From positions 1-61,157 of the forward strand of contig JAFWYN010000007.1 of NCBI GenBank assembly GCA_017522685.1: DNA of 61,157 nucleotides, written 5' to 3'. Position 1 is the stretch's first letter. Every line of letters begins with the position of its first letter. Shown here piece after piece: positions 1-9,381 of the stretch. The translations under genes and the position numbers were made by a program. This DNA comes from Lachnospiraceae bacterium (GTDB lineage: Bacteria > Bacillota_A > Clostridia > Lachnospirales > Lachnospiraceae). A model generated the notes under the pieces. It was given only the letters and a program-made list of their open reading frames with translations. It searched no databases and was not told the origin of the DNA.

Positions 1-2
1 AA

Positions 3-56
3 GAATCCTCAAGCGGCAACAGCCTTCTTTCCGGACTCTTTAATTTACTGAAATAA
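3..56 (+). CDS. Possible 3' end of a gene entering from the left
   Basis: Reading frame 3 is open from the window edge to a TAA at 54-56 and would encode a C-terminus ending in GLFNLLK. A competing frame is open to a TGA at 49-51. Codon use in frame 3 looks more like the neighbouring genes, and a hairpin terminator follows at once, which suits the end of a plus-strand gene. The stretch is too short for a product call. Confidence 0.25.
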   Translation, partial: ESSSGNSLLSGLFNLLK

Positions 57-65
57 CTACTTACA

Positions 66-100
66 AAAAACCTGCACCCTCACGGGATGCAGGTTTTCTT
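66..100. terminator. Bidirectional hairpin terminator
   Basis: AAACCTGCA and TGCAGGTTT form a GC-containing stem with T-rich flanks on both sides. It sits between the stop of the chemotaxis gene on the minus strand and the presumed plus-strand gene end, so it can serve both. Confidence 0.7.
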
Positions 101-112
101 ATGTATCCGATA

Positions 113-1855
113 CTATTCAAAACTAAATTTATCTACGATTTCCTTGAGTTCATTGATTCGATCCAATGTATTGCTGGTCAAGTCATAATTGTCACTGGTT
201 GCATTTACCACGTTTGCGGTCTTATCTGCGATATCGTTGACACCGATGGATGTTTCACCGATGGTGCGATAGATATTTTCCACAGCCACTGCCACCTGTT
301 CCATGGCTTCATCCAAGACCTTGATTTCTTCTGAAATATTATCCATACCTTTCTTGAAGGTATCTGCATCGTTCATGTACTGCATACCAATTTGGTTGAA
401 GTTATCGTAATCCACCAATACACTCTTCTCCAAGAAATCGGTAGTATCTGTCATGCTGTCGGTCATATTCTTAACTGCCAGATTTACTTCAGATATAATG
501 GCATTAATATCGCTTACCGTCTCCAGGGAACGATGTGCCAGATTACTGATTTCCTGTGCAACTACTGCGAATCCACGTCCCGCCTCTCCTGCTCTTGCCG
601 CTTCAATACTTGCATTCAGGGAAAGAAGACTGGTCTGGTCTGATATCTCAACAATAGCATTGGTAAGCTCATTAATCTTAGCCACTGCACTCATACCCTC
701 CAGTGCATAATCTTTTCTGGCTTTGATCTGCTCATACATTTCTTTGGTCTGACGGATTGCATTCTGGGTAGAAACCTGCATGTTCTGTGCACGGCCTGCC
801 ACTTCAGCTGAAAATGCGTTACTTGCTTCTGTTTCCTTACTAATTTCACTAACCTGCTCTTTCATGTTCACCATATTGGCATTCATGATCTGGGTCATGC
901 TGTTGACTTCTTCCGTGCTGGCCGCCAGCTCCTGAGTAGTAGCGGAATTGTCCGTACAGAACATGTGCACCTGATTACTGGAGTCCTCCAACATGCTCAT
1001 ATTCTTACTCACCACATCATTGGTCAGGTCAATCTTTGAAACTACTTCGTGCAGATTCTTGTTCATCTCACGTACTGCCCTGCTGATCGAACCGGTTTCA
1101 TCTTTTCTCTTACAGAGCTTATCAATATTCTTAGGTAACCGCAATTTCAGATTGGCCGTATCATCGATAATCGCTGTCACCTGGTTCAACGGTCTAATAA
1201 CTCGTCTGATGATGAAGGTGGCAATAAGAATAATACCAACTAAAACACAGACTGCAAGTACGATTGCTATCATAGTCAGCCTTCTGACAGGCTTCATCAG
1301 TTCCTCGTCTGAAGTACAGATTACTACAACCGACTTATTCTTGGTTACATAGTAGCTGGCATACATCTTTACGCCCTTTTCTTCATATTCGGCGCACATA
1401 TTGTCCGGTATCACACCTCTGTTAATTTTGGCGCAAAGGTCACGAATCATCTTATTGGTGTTAGGTTTTCCGATTCGCGCCGGATCCACATGATAAGATA
1501 TGATTCCGCTCTTATTTACAGTATAATAAGAAAAAGAATCCATACCATTGATTTCCATACCATCAAAAATAGCTCCCAGCTGTTCTGCTGTTAATGCTTC
1601 TTTTTTATACAGAGTATCCAGTGGTTCCTCTTCCTTGTCCACAATCTTACCATAGGATGTAGCCACATTCAGCATCTTTCCATAAGCAGATTCCACCAAA
1701 AGCTCACGTACATTGGATATCATAACCGAAGTAATGGTGACTGCAGAAATAGCAACACCTAATATAATCAACAAATACACCTTCGTCTGAATGGAATGAA
1801 AAATACTAACCTTCTTCTCTTTCACCACACTCTTGTTCTTTGTCTTTTTTCCCAT
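113..1855 (-). CDS. Methyl-accepting chemotaxis protein
   Basis: A 580-residue transmembrane chemoreceptor that would relay ligand binding to CheA/CheW. A basic N-terminus precedes TM1 (about residues 24-46), then an extracytoplasmic sensing region of about 145 residues, TM2 (about 193-217), a HAMP linker, and a long helical signalling domain. The conserved hairpin tip is present, with [18 protein letters not shown] around residue 415. The sensor region is not recognisable beyond a general Cache-like size, so the ligand is unknown. The gene stands alone with its own terminator (66-100). No che gene is in the window, so it must work with a distant array. A second receptor lies at 25480-27054 and differs in its sensor. 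Confidence 0.93.
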   Translation of the reverse strand: MGKKTKNKSVVKEKKVSIFHSIQTKVYLLIILGVAISAVTITSVMISNVRELLVESAYGKMLNVATSYGKIVDKEEEPLDTLYKKEALTAEQLGAIFDGMEINGMDSFSYYTVNKSGIISYHVDPARIGKPNTNKMIRDLCAKINRGVIPDNMCAEYEEKGVKMYASYYVTKNKSVVVICTSDEELMKPVRRLTMIAIVLAVCVLVGIILIATFIIRRVIRPLNQVTAIIDDTANLKLRLPKNIDKLCKRKDETGSISRAVREMNKNLHEVVSKIDLTNDVVSKNMSMLEDSSNQVHMFCTDNSATTQELAASTEEVNSMTQIMNANMVNMKEQVSEISKETEASNAFSAEVAGRAQNMQVSTQNAIRQTKEMYEQIKARKDYALEGMSAVAKINELTNAIVEISDQTSLLSLNASIEAARAGEAGRGFAVVAQEISNLAHRSLETVSDINAIISEVNLAVKNMTDSMTDTTDFLEKSVLVDYDNFNQIGMQYMNDADTFKKGMDNISEEIKVLDEAMEQVAVAVENIYRTIGETSIGVNDIADKTANVVNATSDNYDLTSNTLDRINELKEIVDKFSFE

Positions 1856-2028
1856 ACGCTTACCCTCCGTAACACTCTACTAGATAATGATATCACATAG
1901 CCTATTGCTATTATATAACAATTCCGGATATTTTGCACTATTTATAGTAAATTTATATTGTTCTTATGTCTTTTTCTAATAGTTTTTCTCACCATCAACT
2001 TATATATCGGCAAAAAAACGTTTTTTAT

Positions 2029-2057
2029 TTGCTTTTTCTTTCATAAAATGATATATT
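2029..2057 (+). promoter_or_regulatory. SigmaA-type promoter of the amino-acid ABC transporter
   Basis: TTGCTT (2029-2034) and TATATT (2052-2057) are separated by 17 bases, about 50 bases before the binding-protein start. A short palindrome AAAAAACGTTTTTT lies just upstream (2013-2026). Confidence 0.5.
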
Positions 2058-2106
2058 ATGCTGGTAAATTAACATATCATTTTCTATCAAAGAGAGGAAC
2101 AATATT

Positions 2107-2994
2107 ATGAAAAAATTTTTAAGTTTAACACTTTGCCTCATTTTGGCAGTATGTACTCTGACTGCTTGCGGCAACACCGAAGACGGTGCATCTGATAAGG
2201 ATGCAAATAAGGCTGATACTGCAAAGCTTACCGCAAAGGTAATCGATATCGATCTTACCAGCGAAGAATATGCTTTCGGTGTGGATAAGAGCCAGCCTGA
2301 GCTTTTAGCTTCCGTTAACAAGTTTATCGCTGAAATCAAAAGCAACGGGACTTTCGAAGCTATCTGTAACAATTATTTTGGCGACGGTACTCCTGTAGCA
2401 GTTACTTCTGCTGCTTTGGATCCTTCTAAGGAACAGCTGGTAGTAGCTACCAACGCTGCATTTGAACCCTTCGAATATACTAAGGGTGACAGCTACTATG
2501 GCATTGACATGGAAATCGCGGCCAAGCTGGCAGAATACCTCGGACAGGAATTAGTAATCCAACATATGGACTTTGATGCAGTATGTTTAGCTGTTGGACA
2601 GATGAAATGTGACATTGCCATGGCTGGTCTCACCATTAAAGAAGATCGTTTAGAGCATGTAAACTTCTCTGATTCCTACTACACCGCTTCCCAGAAGCTG
2701 ATAGTTCCTTCTGACAATACCGAATTTGACGCTTGTAAGGATGCTGCTGCAGTAGAAGCTATCTTAAATGCAAAGGATTCTTCCACCAAGATTGGTGTCC
2801 AGAACGGTACCACCGGTCAGCTTTACTGCGAAGGTGATGAAGAATGGGAATTTGCAGGTTACAAGGTAACCACCGTCGGCTATAAAAACGGTTCCCTTGC
2901 CGTACAGGATTTATTAAACGGTAATATCCATTATGTTGTTATTGACTCTGCTCCTGCAGCATTTATTACTGAAGCCATTAACAAAATGCGCTAA
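2107..2994 (+). CDS. Amino-acid ABC transporter substrate-binding lipoprotein, apparently circularly permuted
   Basis: An extracellular solute-binding lipoprotein of 295 residues, first gene of a three-gene importer. A signal peptide ends in lipobox LTAC (Cys21). The SBP_bac_3 core is clear: the ligand lobe starts around residue 105 (TNAAFEPFEY near 116), followed by the ...DIAMAGLTIKEDR hinge block and IGVQNGTTGQ. The protein stops right after VVIDSAPAAFITEAINKMR, where family members normally continue for about 50 more residues. That missing tail (EEYAFGVDKSQPELLASVNK and on to YFGDG) instead sits at residues about 50-93, between the lipobox and the core. Start is ATG after AGAGAGGA. The ligand is probably a polar amino acid, by the neighbouring genes. 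Confidence 0.93.
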   Translation: MKKFLSLTLCLILAVCTLTACGNTEDGASDKDANKADTAKLTAKVIDIDLTSEEYAFGVDKSQPELLASVNKFIAEIKSNGTFEAICNNYFGDGTPVAVTSAALDPSKEQLVVATNAAFEPFEYTKGDSYYGIDMEIAAKLAEYLGQELVIQHMDFDAVCLAVGQMKCDIAMAGLTIKEDRLEHVNFSDSYYTASQKLIVPSDNTEFDACKDAAAVEAILNAKDSSTKIGVQNGTTGQLYCEGDEEWEFAGYKVTTVGYKNGSLAVQDLLNGNIHYVVIDSAPAAFITEAINKMR

Positions 2995-3024
2995 TATTGT
3001 TATTGATTAGACAGTGAGGTTTTC

Positions 3025-3735
3025 ATGGGCAATTTTGAAGTAAAGATAAATACATTTATAGAAAACTTTATAACGTATAACGGATATGTCAAAGTCATCG
3101 AAGGTTTGAAGAATACTCTTCTGATTGCCGTTTCCGGTTTGATTATCGGCATTCTCATTGGTACATTAATTGCTACTGTACGTGTAATTCCCAAATACAA
3201 ACTGTTTCCCAGGATATTAAACGGATTCTGCAGCTTCTATGTAAGTCTGTTCCGTGGTACCCCCATTGTGGTACAGTTATTGGTATTTTACTATGTACTG
3301 CTCCCTCTTATGGGCATCACAATCACACCGGTGAATGTTTCCATATTAGTATTTGGTCTGAATTCAGGTGCCTACATATCTGAAACCATGCGAAGTGGTA
3401 TCATGTCCGTAGATTCCGGCCAGATGGAAGCCGGACGTGCCGTTGGTTTAAGTTTCAGTACCACCATGATGAAGATTGTGATACCGCAGGCGGTGAAAAA
3501 TATCCTTCCTACTTTAGGCAATGAGTTTATTGCCTTGATTAAGGAAACCTCTGTAGTAAGTTTTGTTGGTGCATTAGACCTTTATGTTGCCTTTAATAAC
3601 ATAGGAACCAGCAGCTATGAATTTATGGTACCTTACCTGGTAATGGCCATGATATATATTGTTCTGGTACTTATCATCAGTGCCGGTATTAAAATTATGG
3701 AAAGGAGCCTGAGAAAAAGTGATAGACGTAATTAA
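3025..3735 (+). CDS. Amino-acid ABC transporter permease
   Basis: Membrane subunit (236 residues) of the polar amino-acid importer, HisM/GlnP type. Several hydrophobic segments begin near residue 27. The EAA loop that contacts the ATPase is visible (EAGRAVGLS, then IPQAV, about residues 135-158), and the family block [11 protein letters not shown] lies near residue 75. It starts 30 bases after the binding protein and overlaps the ATPase gene by 17 bases, so the three are translationally linked. A homodimer would form the channel because no second permease is present. Confidence 0.95.
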   Translation: MGNFEVKINTFIENFITYNGYVKVIEGLKNTLLIAVSGLIIGILIGTLIATVRVIPKYKLFPRILNGFCSFYVSLFRGTPIVVQLLVFYYVLLPLMGITITPVNVSILVFGLNSGAYISETMRSGIMSVDSGQMEAGRAVGLSFSTTMMKIVIPQAVKNILPTLGNEFIALIKETSVVSFVGALDLYVAFNNIGTSSYEFMVPYLVMAMIYIVLVLIISAGIKIMERSLRKSDRRN

Positions 3736-4549
3736 TCTTGAAAAAAAATTTGGTAATAACAAGGTTTTAAACGGAATCAGTGTCACCATTAACAAAGGTG
3801 ATATTATCTGCGTCATCGGACCCTCCGGTTCCGGAAAAAGTACCTTTTTACGATGCTTAAACTGTATGGAAGACCCCACCGGCGGTCAGATTATCTTTAA
3901 TGGTGTAGATATCACTGATTTCAAGGTAGATATCAATATCCACCGTCGCAAAATGGGCATGGTTTTCCAGCATTTTAATCTGTTTAACAACAAAACCGTA
4001 ATCCAGAACATTATGCTGGCACCTGTTTATGTACAATGTCAGGATTTAAAGAAAACAAAACGTAAGAACACTCTAATCAAGTTCACCAATATCTTTAAAT
4101 CTGCAGACAAGAAGAAAGAATTGCTTACCATCACCACTACCAAGGCTCAGATTAAGCAGGAAGCACAGGAACAGGCGTTGAAGCTCTTGAAGCGCATCGG
4201 ACTGGAAGACAAGGCAGATGTATATCCTTCCACTCTCTCCGGTGGTCAAAAGCAGCGTGTAGCTATTATCCGCTCTCTTGCCATGAATCCTGAGGTAATT
4301 CTGTTCGATGAGCCTACCAGTGCTTTAGACCCGGAAATGGTTGGCGAAGTACTTGATTTGATGAAATCCTTGGCGCAGGAAGGCATGACCATGATTATTG
4401 TAACTCATGAAATGGGCTTTGCTAAGGAAGTAGCTAACCGAGTGCTGTTTATTGACGAGGGCTTGATTTTGGAAAGTGCTCCTCCTAAGGAGTTCTTTGA
4501 AAATCCCAAGCATCCCCGTCTTAAGGAATTTTTATCAAAAGTGTTATAA
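3719..4549 (+). CDS. Amino-acid ABC transporter ATP-binding protein
   Basis: The cytoplasmic ATPase (276 residues) powering the importer. Walker [10 protein letters not shown] is at about 34-42, Q-loop VFQHFNLF near 87, signature LSGGQKQR near 172, Walker [13 protein letters not shown] near 193, and the switch histidine in IVTHEMG. Start is GTG, chosen because AAAGGAG lies at the right distance and it gives the canonical N-terminus. An odd feature is a Lys/Thr-rich insertion of about 30-35 residues (about 112-145) between the Q-loop and the signature, where relatives go straight into the ALELL helix. Transcription probably ends at the two hairpins just after the stop. Confidence 0.95.
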   Translation: MIDVINLEKKFGNNKVLNGISVTINKGDIICVIGPSGSGKSTFLRCLNCMEDPTGGQIIFNGVDITDFKVDINIHRRKMGMVFQHFNLFNNKTVIQNIMLAPVYVQCQDLKKTKRKNTLIKFTNIFKSADKKKELLTITTTKAQIKQEAQEQALKLLKRIGLEDKADVYPSTLSGGQKQRVAIIRSLAMNPEVILFDEPTSALDPEMVGEVLDLMKSLAQEGMTMIIVTHEMGFAKEVANRVLFIDEGLILESAPPKEFFENPKHPRLKEFLSKVL

Positions 4550-4552
4550 AAA

Positions 4553-4610
4553 TTGTCGCCCGGCGGCGACAAACACAAAAACCGCGACTCCACCAAGGTT
4601 GTCGCGGTTT
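4553..4610. terminator. Tandem hairpins between convergent genes
   Basis: Hairpin one pairs TTGTCGCC (4553-4560) with GGCGACAA (4565-4572). Hairpin two pairs AAACCGCGAC (4579-4588) with GTCGCGGTTT (4601-4610), with T-rich flanks. They separate the ABC transporter from the converging diguanylate cyclase gene. Confidence 0.75.
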
Positions 4611-4615
4611 CTTCA

Positions 4616-6526
4616 TTATCTTACCTCTTCATTTTCTTTCTGCTTCTTTTTCATCAAATACATAGCTTCATCAGCACGCTTTAAACAATCGGACATATCC
4701 AGTTTTTCTTCCGGCGAAATCACTACATATCCCACTCCTGCCTTCAGAGGATATGGTAGCATCATCTCTTTTGTCGTATTCTCCAATTCCGTTTGAATCT
4801 CATCCAATAATTGCGTGGCTGTTTTACCGGCACCACACTCTCCTACCATGAGGAATTCATCCCCACCATAACGTACTACTATCCACTCTTCCCTTAGTAC
4901 ATTTTGAATAGCTTTAGCCACGGTACAAATCGCCAAATCGCCCTGCAAATGCCCATACTTATCATTAATCATCTTCATCTTATTGATATCGGCAAACATC
5001 AAAACAGCTTCCTTGCCCTGTTTATGACACTTCTCCAGATAGGGATATGCTATTCGCTCACAGCCCATACGATTGTATACCCCGGTTAATCCATCGGTAA
5101 CCGACTGTTTTTCCAATCTCTTATTCAACTCTATCAGTCGTATATTCTGGCGCACATTACCTAAGCTTTGTTTGATATTCCTAAGCCAGTTATAAAGGGA
5201 ATAGTCATACATGATCTGTATCTCTGTGCCAAATACCACATATCCGTAATATCCTTCCCTATCGTACAGAGGAAGAAACAGATAAAAACCCGGTTCATCG
5301 CTTTCAGCATTGTACTCCGGCACTAATTGACTGATATCCATCTTGGGAATCCGTTTAAATCCTTTTCCCTCATGCAAACCACATATCACATCAACGGTTT
5401 CTGTATAACCACGTTTCCTTAACGGAACCCCTTCTTTTAATGTGGAAAAAAAGTCATCCAGAAGACAAATATATACTTCCTCCCCTTCATGCATATGCTC
5501 TCTTTCCAAAAAGCCATTAAATTTGTGATGTAATTCATCTTCACTGGTAACCATGATCATACTCTCGGAAATATCGCACAAATGGCCTCCCCAATAAACC
5601 ACATTCATCATGGAATCATAGGTCCCCCCCTGCTCCGATACTCTCTGCCCCAACACATCCTTAAGATAGTTAAAGTCACATCCGCAACTTCTGGCCGGTA
5701 TACCGCATGACTTAATATAAGTTGCTTCTTTCACCGGTTTATTCTCTATCTTCCATAACAAATGATATAATGCCTGATACCCCATATCATTCCAATTACG
5801 GTCAACGGTAGTTATGGAGGGTCTATGCTCTCTGGCCGACTTCAAATGATCAAAGCCGGTAACAATCACATCCTCCGGCACTTTCAAATCCCTGTCATTT
5901 AACACAGCACATACTGCCATGGCCATCACATCATTGGCGCATACAAAAGCATCCGGAACCTGTTCATGTGCATCCAACCAAGCAGGAAGTAATCTTTGTG
6001 TTTCCACATAATTCCAATTCCCGCAAAAACTATCCATCAGCGTGTAGCCTCTGCTTGACAAAGCATCTTCCACTGCCTTACGTCGGATACAATTTTCTTC
6101 ATTATGCTCAGGTCCGCTAATATAGACCACTTTCTCCACCTCATGCACAGTCAACAGATGCATACAGATATCGTACATTCCCGAATAATTATCAGAACCC
6201 AGGAAGTCAATACCCTGCATCTGATACTCCAAACTGATTGCCGGAATACCGGTATCCCTTACTTTATCAGTCAGGTACTGAAATTCCTCCGGCAGGTGAA
6301 ATGTATTTCCTAACAAAATAATGCCATCCATCTGTGCATAATCCAATAAACGGTATATATTGGTTTCACCAATATCATTATATTCCACACCTTCATCATG
6401 AGAATAATTCATAAAAACGAAAAGGTCCACATTATTCTCTTTCGCACTTCTTTTTATTCCGTCCAATGCGACTTTCAAGAATTCATTATTCCAACCGTTT
6501 CCGCATACTGCGATTTTCTTTTTCAT
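4616..6526 (-). CDS. Diguanylate cyclase with LacI-type sensor and GAF-like middle domain
   Basis: Predicted soluble protein (636 residues) that makes cyclic-di-GMP. Residues 1-285 resemble the ligand-binding half of LacI-family repressors (VCGNGWNN, AVCAVLNDRDLKVPEDVIVTG) but no DNA-binding helix-turn-helix precedes it. A cysteine motif SCGC ends this part near 279. A GAF-like middle domain (about 300-450, with YGYVVFG) is followed by a GGDEF domain whose RYGGDEF site (about 547-553) is intact, so it should be active. Start 6526 is preferred over an ATG six codons upstream because GAGAGGGA precedes it. It lies 30 bases after the EAL gene and is likely cotranscribed with it. The LytTR protein at 31013-32734 shares its first two domains. 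Confidence 0.9.
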   Translation of the reverse strand: MKKKIAVCGNGWNNEFLKVALDGIKRSAKENNVDLFVFMNYSHDEGVEYNDIGETNIYRLLDYAQMDGIILLGNTFHLPEEFQYLTDKVRDTGIPAISLEYQMQGIDFLGSDNYSGMYDICMHLLTVHEVEKVVYISGPEHNEENCIRRKAVEDALSSRGYTLMDSFCGNWNYVETQRLLPAWLDAHEQVPDAFVCANDVMAMAVCAVLNDRDLKVPEDVIVTGFDHLKSAREHRPSITTVDRNWNDMGYQALYHLLWKIENKPVKEATYIKSCGIPARSCGCDFNYLKDVLGQRVSEQGGTYDSMMNVVYWGGHLCDISESMIMVTSEDELHHKFNGFLEREHMHEGEEVYICLLDDFFSTLKEGVPLRKRGYTETVDVICGLHEGKGFKRIPKMDISQLVPEYNAESDEPGFYLFLPLYDREGYYGYVVFGTEIQIMYDYSLYNWLRNIKQSLGNVRQNIRLIELNKRLEKQSVTDGLTGVYNRMGCERIAYPYLEKCHKQGKEAVLMFADINKMKMINDKYGHLQGDLAICTVAKAIQNVLREEWIVVRYGGDEFLMVGECGAGKTATQLLDEIQTELENTTKEMMLPYPLKAGVGYVVISPEEKLDMSDCLKRADEAMYLMKKKQKENEEVR

Positions 6527-6556
6527 CAAATCCCTCTCTCGCATACATAATTATCA

Positions 6557-8239
6557 TTAATATTTTGCCATCTTAACCTTCTCTAAAAATGCTTCTTCCG
6601 GTAAGGGCTTATCAAAATAATAACCTTGGATAATATCGCAACCCATACCGGTCAGGTATTCGTATTGTTGCTCCGTTTCCACACCTTCCGCAACAACCAT
6701 CACTCCCAATTCACCGGCCAATCTTGCAATACTCTCAAACATAATGCATGCCTTGTCTTTTTGCGAATCCTCACTATCAAAAGGAATAAAAGACTTATCT
6801 ATTTTTAAGATATCGATACTCGTCATCTTCAACATATTCAAGGAGGAATAACCGGTTCCGAAATCATCAATGGAGGTACTGATTCCTTCTGCCTTCAATT
6901 CATCAATCAAGGTAGCCATCACGATATAATCCCTGAAATCTTCACTTTCCGTCAATTCAATCTCAATATATTCATGAGGAACATTATACTTATCGATAAT
7001 CTCAACAATTTCCTGCACCAAATACGGATTCTCCATATGTCTGCGGGAAAAATTAATAGAGATACGTGGCAATGGTATTCCTTCCGCTTTGCACTTAGCT
7101 AATAATTCGCAGCTTTTTCCCAAAACAAAATAATCCAGCTTACAAACACTGCCATCCCTTTCCAATATGGGGATAAATTCCATGGGATATACCAATTGAT
7201 TGTTAACGTTCCAGCGCACAAGGGCTTCGCCTCCGTATACGCCTCTATCCTTGCACATTACCTTAGGCTGATAATGTACCACAAATTCCTGTTGCTCTAA
7301 GCCTCTATGGAAGCCGGCAATAATCTCCTTTTGTTTCGCCACATCCCGATAATATTCATCCCGATAAAATATCACATCAGCACTCTCTTGCTGGCGTGCC
7401 ACCTGATAGGCAATACTGATACGAATCATCACCTCTCCGGGACGCCGGATATCGTTAAGTTTGGCTGCTCCTATGGTAGCATCAAACCGGAACTTCTTTT
7501 CTTCATTACCATCTTTATAAATAAGCTTTACATTATGGATAAAGGAAAAGAACTTATCAATATTTTTACTATGAATTAATGCCACGAAATTATCGCCGCC
7601 CAATCTGGCAATCATTTCATCACTTTCTACTTGGGCTTTTACTGCATTAACATACATGGCCATTACCTCATCCGCTTTCACGTAAGGTAATACATTATTC
7701 ACATACTTAAAATTATGTATATTAAAATAAACACCAATATATTCTTCTAATAAGCCACGGGAGAATTTCTCCATAACAACCTGCATAAAGCCATTTATAT
7801 TGGGAATATCTACCGACAAGTCCGTACTCATAGCCTTGTCCAACAAAGTATTCATATTTTCCACCTTGAATGCCTGGAAAATAATGTTACTGATAATCTT
7901 CAATATATCCAGCTCTTCTTCCGACCAGATATGACCGGCTATGGAATAAAGTGTAATCACAACTTGTCCGCCGTCAACGGTTCCAAAGGTATGAGTAATC
8001 GGATTCGCGACATTCACATCATCCCTTTCATATAGTATCCCTGTAAAATTCTGCGTCTGTGCACGAAGCTTTGTCTTAGGTGCCGAAAATTCCAGAAGGA
8101 CTTTTCCAATTTCCAGACTCTCTTCCAGATAAGCTATGGCCAGTCTTACATTTACCAACAACTCTTCACTTGTTCGAACAGGTTTTTGTATCATTTCAAA
8201 AAACTGCTTCATTTCATTACTGCAAAACATTGTTGCCAT
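6557..8239 (-). CDS. Cyclic-di-GMP phosphodiesterase with degenerate GGDEF and active-looking EAL domain
   Basis: A 560-residue cytoplasmic protein expected to hydrolyse cyclic-di-GMP. The N-terminal 130 residues are possibly GAF-like. The cyclase domain has GGDNF near 213 in place of GGDEF and is probably regulatory only. The EAL domain keeps EALVRW (about 336), the ELTES glutamate, DDFGTGYSS (about 460), KIDKSFI and AEGVET, which are the metal and catalytic signatures. No membrane segment is seen. The start follows GGAGGTAAAATTTT. With the adjoining cyclase it forms a synthesis/degradation pair, presumably keeping one local signal balanced. Confidence 0.92.
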   Translation of the reverse strand: MATMFCSNEMKQFFEMIQKPVRTSEELLVNVRLAIAYLEESLEIGKVLLEFSAPKTKLRAQTQNFTGILYERDDVNVANPITHTFGTVDGGQVVITLYSIAGHIWSEEELDILKIISNIIFQAFKVENMNTLLDKAMSTDLSVDIPNINGFMQVVMEKFSRGLLEEYIGVYFNIHNFKYVNNVLPYVKADEVMAMYVNAVKAQVESDEMIARLGGDNFVALIHSKNIDKFFSFIHNVKLIYKDGNEEKKFRFDATIGAAKLNDIRRPGEVMIRISIAYQVARQQESADVIFYRDEYYRDVAKQKEIIAGFHRGLEQQEFVVHYQPKVMCKDRGVYGGEALVRWNVNNQLVYPMEFIPILERDGSVCKLDYFVLGKSCELLAKCKAEGIPLPRISINFSRRHMENPYLVQEIVEIIDKYNVPHEYIEIELTESEDFRDYIVMATLIDELKAEGISTSIDDFGTGYSSLNMLKMTSIDILKIDKSFIPFDSEDSQKDKACIMFESIARLAGELGVMVVAEGVETEQQYEYLTGMGCDIIQGYYFDKPLPEEAFLEKVKMAKY

Positions 8240-8278
8240 AAAATTTTACCTCCATAGTGCATTCATATGAAGCCCCTT

Positions 8279-8325
8279 AAGCCCCTAATCCTGCAGACCT
8301 TTCGATCTAACCGTTTTAGGGGCTT
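8279..8325. terminator. Hairpin after the CbiE/CbiT-like gene
   Basis: AAGCCCCTAA (8279-8288) pairs with TTAGGGGCTT (8316-8325) around a 27-base loop. The T-rich side is on the plus strand, so terminator function for the minus-strand gene is uncertain. Confidence 0.4.
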
Positions 8326-8330
8326 TCATT

Positions 8331-9242
8331 TTATCCGTTATTTCTTGTTTTAGCTGTAATAATCCAAGGTGCAGGCTGCTGCTTAAAGGTATTATTGCTT
8401 CCCAGCTTTGCAATGGACACCTGAATGGTATCGATATCAGTCAGCCCCATATCCTGCAGGGTTGCGGTAATATTAGCTGCTACCTTAAAATCTAAAGTAT
8501 AAATCACCACATTGATATTCGGATTCAGTCCAACAAGATAGTTCAGTTCCTGCTCTGTACTGGCTGAAGCCACCATAAACACCAAAGAAGGTACCGGACA
8601 ATCCTTCATGGTCTCTGCATCGATGTGATCGATAATTTTGATATTATGTAAGTCAAAGTGTGCCACATTATCTTCCAGGGTTGCACGGTCTCTATGACTA
8701 TACTCTACTGCTACTACAGAACCTTCCGGTGCCATCAATGCTGCCTCAATGGCAATACTTTCACCGCCGATAACACAAATATCATCCTGTGGGTCCAGCA
8801 TCATCTTGTTCAAAATAATAGCACGAATTTCGCTACCTACATACTGGATGGAACCACGCTGGAACAACTCGTTACTGAGACCGATTTTCGCAGTATTTCT
8901 GGCATTGGGATTGATAATCAGCATACCCGCAGAAGCATTAATGCCTCTGTCAATCATATCCTTTACTTTCTGATGCAGAATCTCTCCTACCGGCTCTGAT
9001 CCTTCATTGTACCAAACATCGCATTCGCCTAAACCCGCATTCCACAGACGATAGAAAATATCATCAATACCCGCATTGGTAAATACCATAGTGGTTTTAT
9101 GGGCTTCCACAGTGGGAATTATATTCTTATTCTTTTTCGTGATATCAATCATTTTTACATGCTCTAAATCCAAGGTTGTGTTCTTGGCATAATACTGTAA
9201 CCACGATAAAATCACTTCATTTGTAAAAATTTGCTGCTCCAT
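8331..9242 (-). CDS. CbiE/CbiT-like (precorrin methyltransferase-like) protein
   Basis: A 303-residue protein laid out like fused CbiE-CbiT. Residues up to about 110 match the end of CbiE (MVFTNAGIDDIF, RLWNAGLGECDV). The rest follows CbiT, beginning GLSNELFQRGSIQYVGSEIR and then a Rossmann-like strand and helix. The glycine-rich SAM loop reads VIGGESIAIEAA where CbiT has an IGAGTGSVAIEA-type loop, and the N-terminal CbiE half is mostly missing. No other cobalamin gene is near. It may have lost corrin methylation and serve another SAM-dependent or non-catalytic role. Start 9242 was chosen over the longer frame (9317) because AAGGGGG lies eight bases before it. Confidence 0.6.
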   Translation of the reverse strand: MEQQIFTNEVILSWLQYYAKNTTLDLEHVKMIDITKKNKNIIPTVEAHKTTMVFTNAGIDDIFYRLWNAGLGECDVWYNEGSEPVGEILHQKVKDMIDRGINASAGMLIINPNARNTAKIGLSNELFQRGSIQYVGSEIRAIILNKMMLDPQDDICVIGGESIAIEAALMAPEGSVVAVEYSHRDRATLEDNVAHFDLHNIKIIDHIDAETMKDCPVPSLVFMVASASTEQELNYLVGLNPNINVVIYTLDFKVAANITATLQDMGLTDIDTIQVSIAKLGSNNTFKQQPAPWIITAKTRNNG

Positions 9243-9381
9243 AGGATGTACCCCCTTGTATGTCATTCTTGATGATTGAGACTCAATAATCCAGTCACCC
9301 CAATCGATTACATACATTATATCACATCCAATGGCTTTTGTAAAAACATTTTGAACAAAATATTTAATTTGTCAAACTATT

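Noticed and set aside
993..1352. Plus-strand ORFs antisense to the first chemoreceptor
   Set aside because: Hydrophobic shadow frames produced by the helical coding pattern of the receptor; no ribosome binding sites. The same applies to 25562-26479 over the second receptor.
1856..2028. Flagellar-type sigma28 promoter for the chemoreceptor
   Set aside because: A TAAA and a CCG-like word are present but the spacing is wrong, so no promoter was called.
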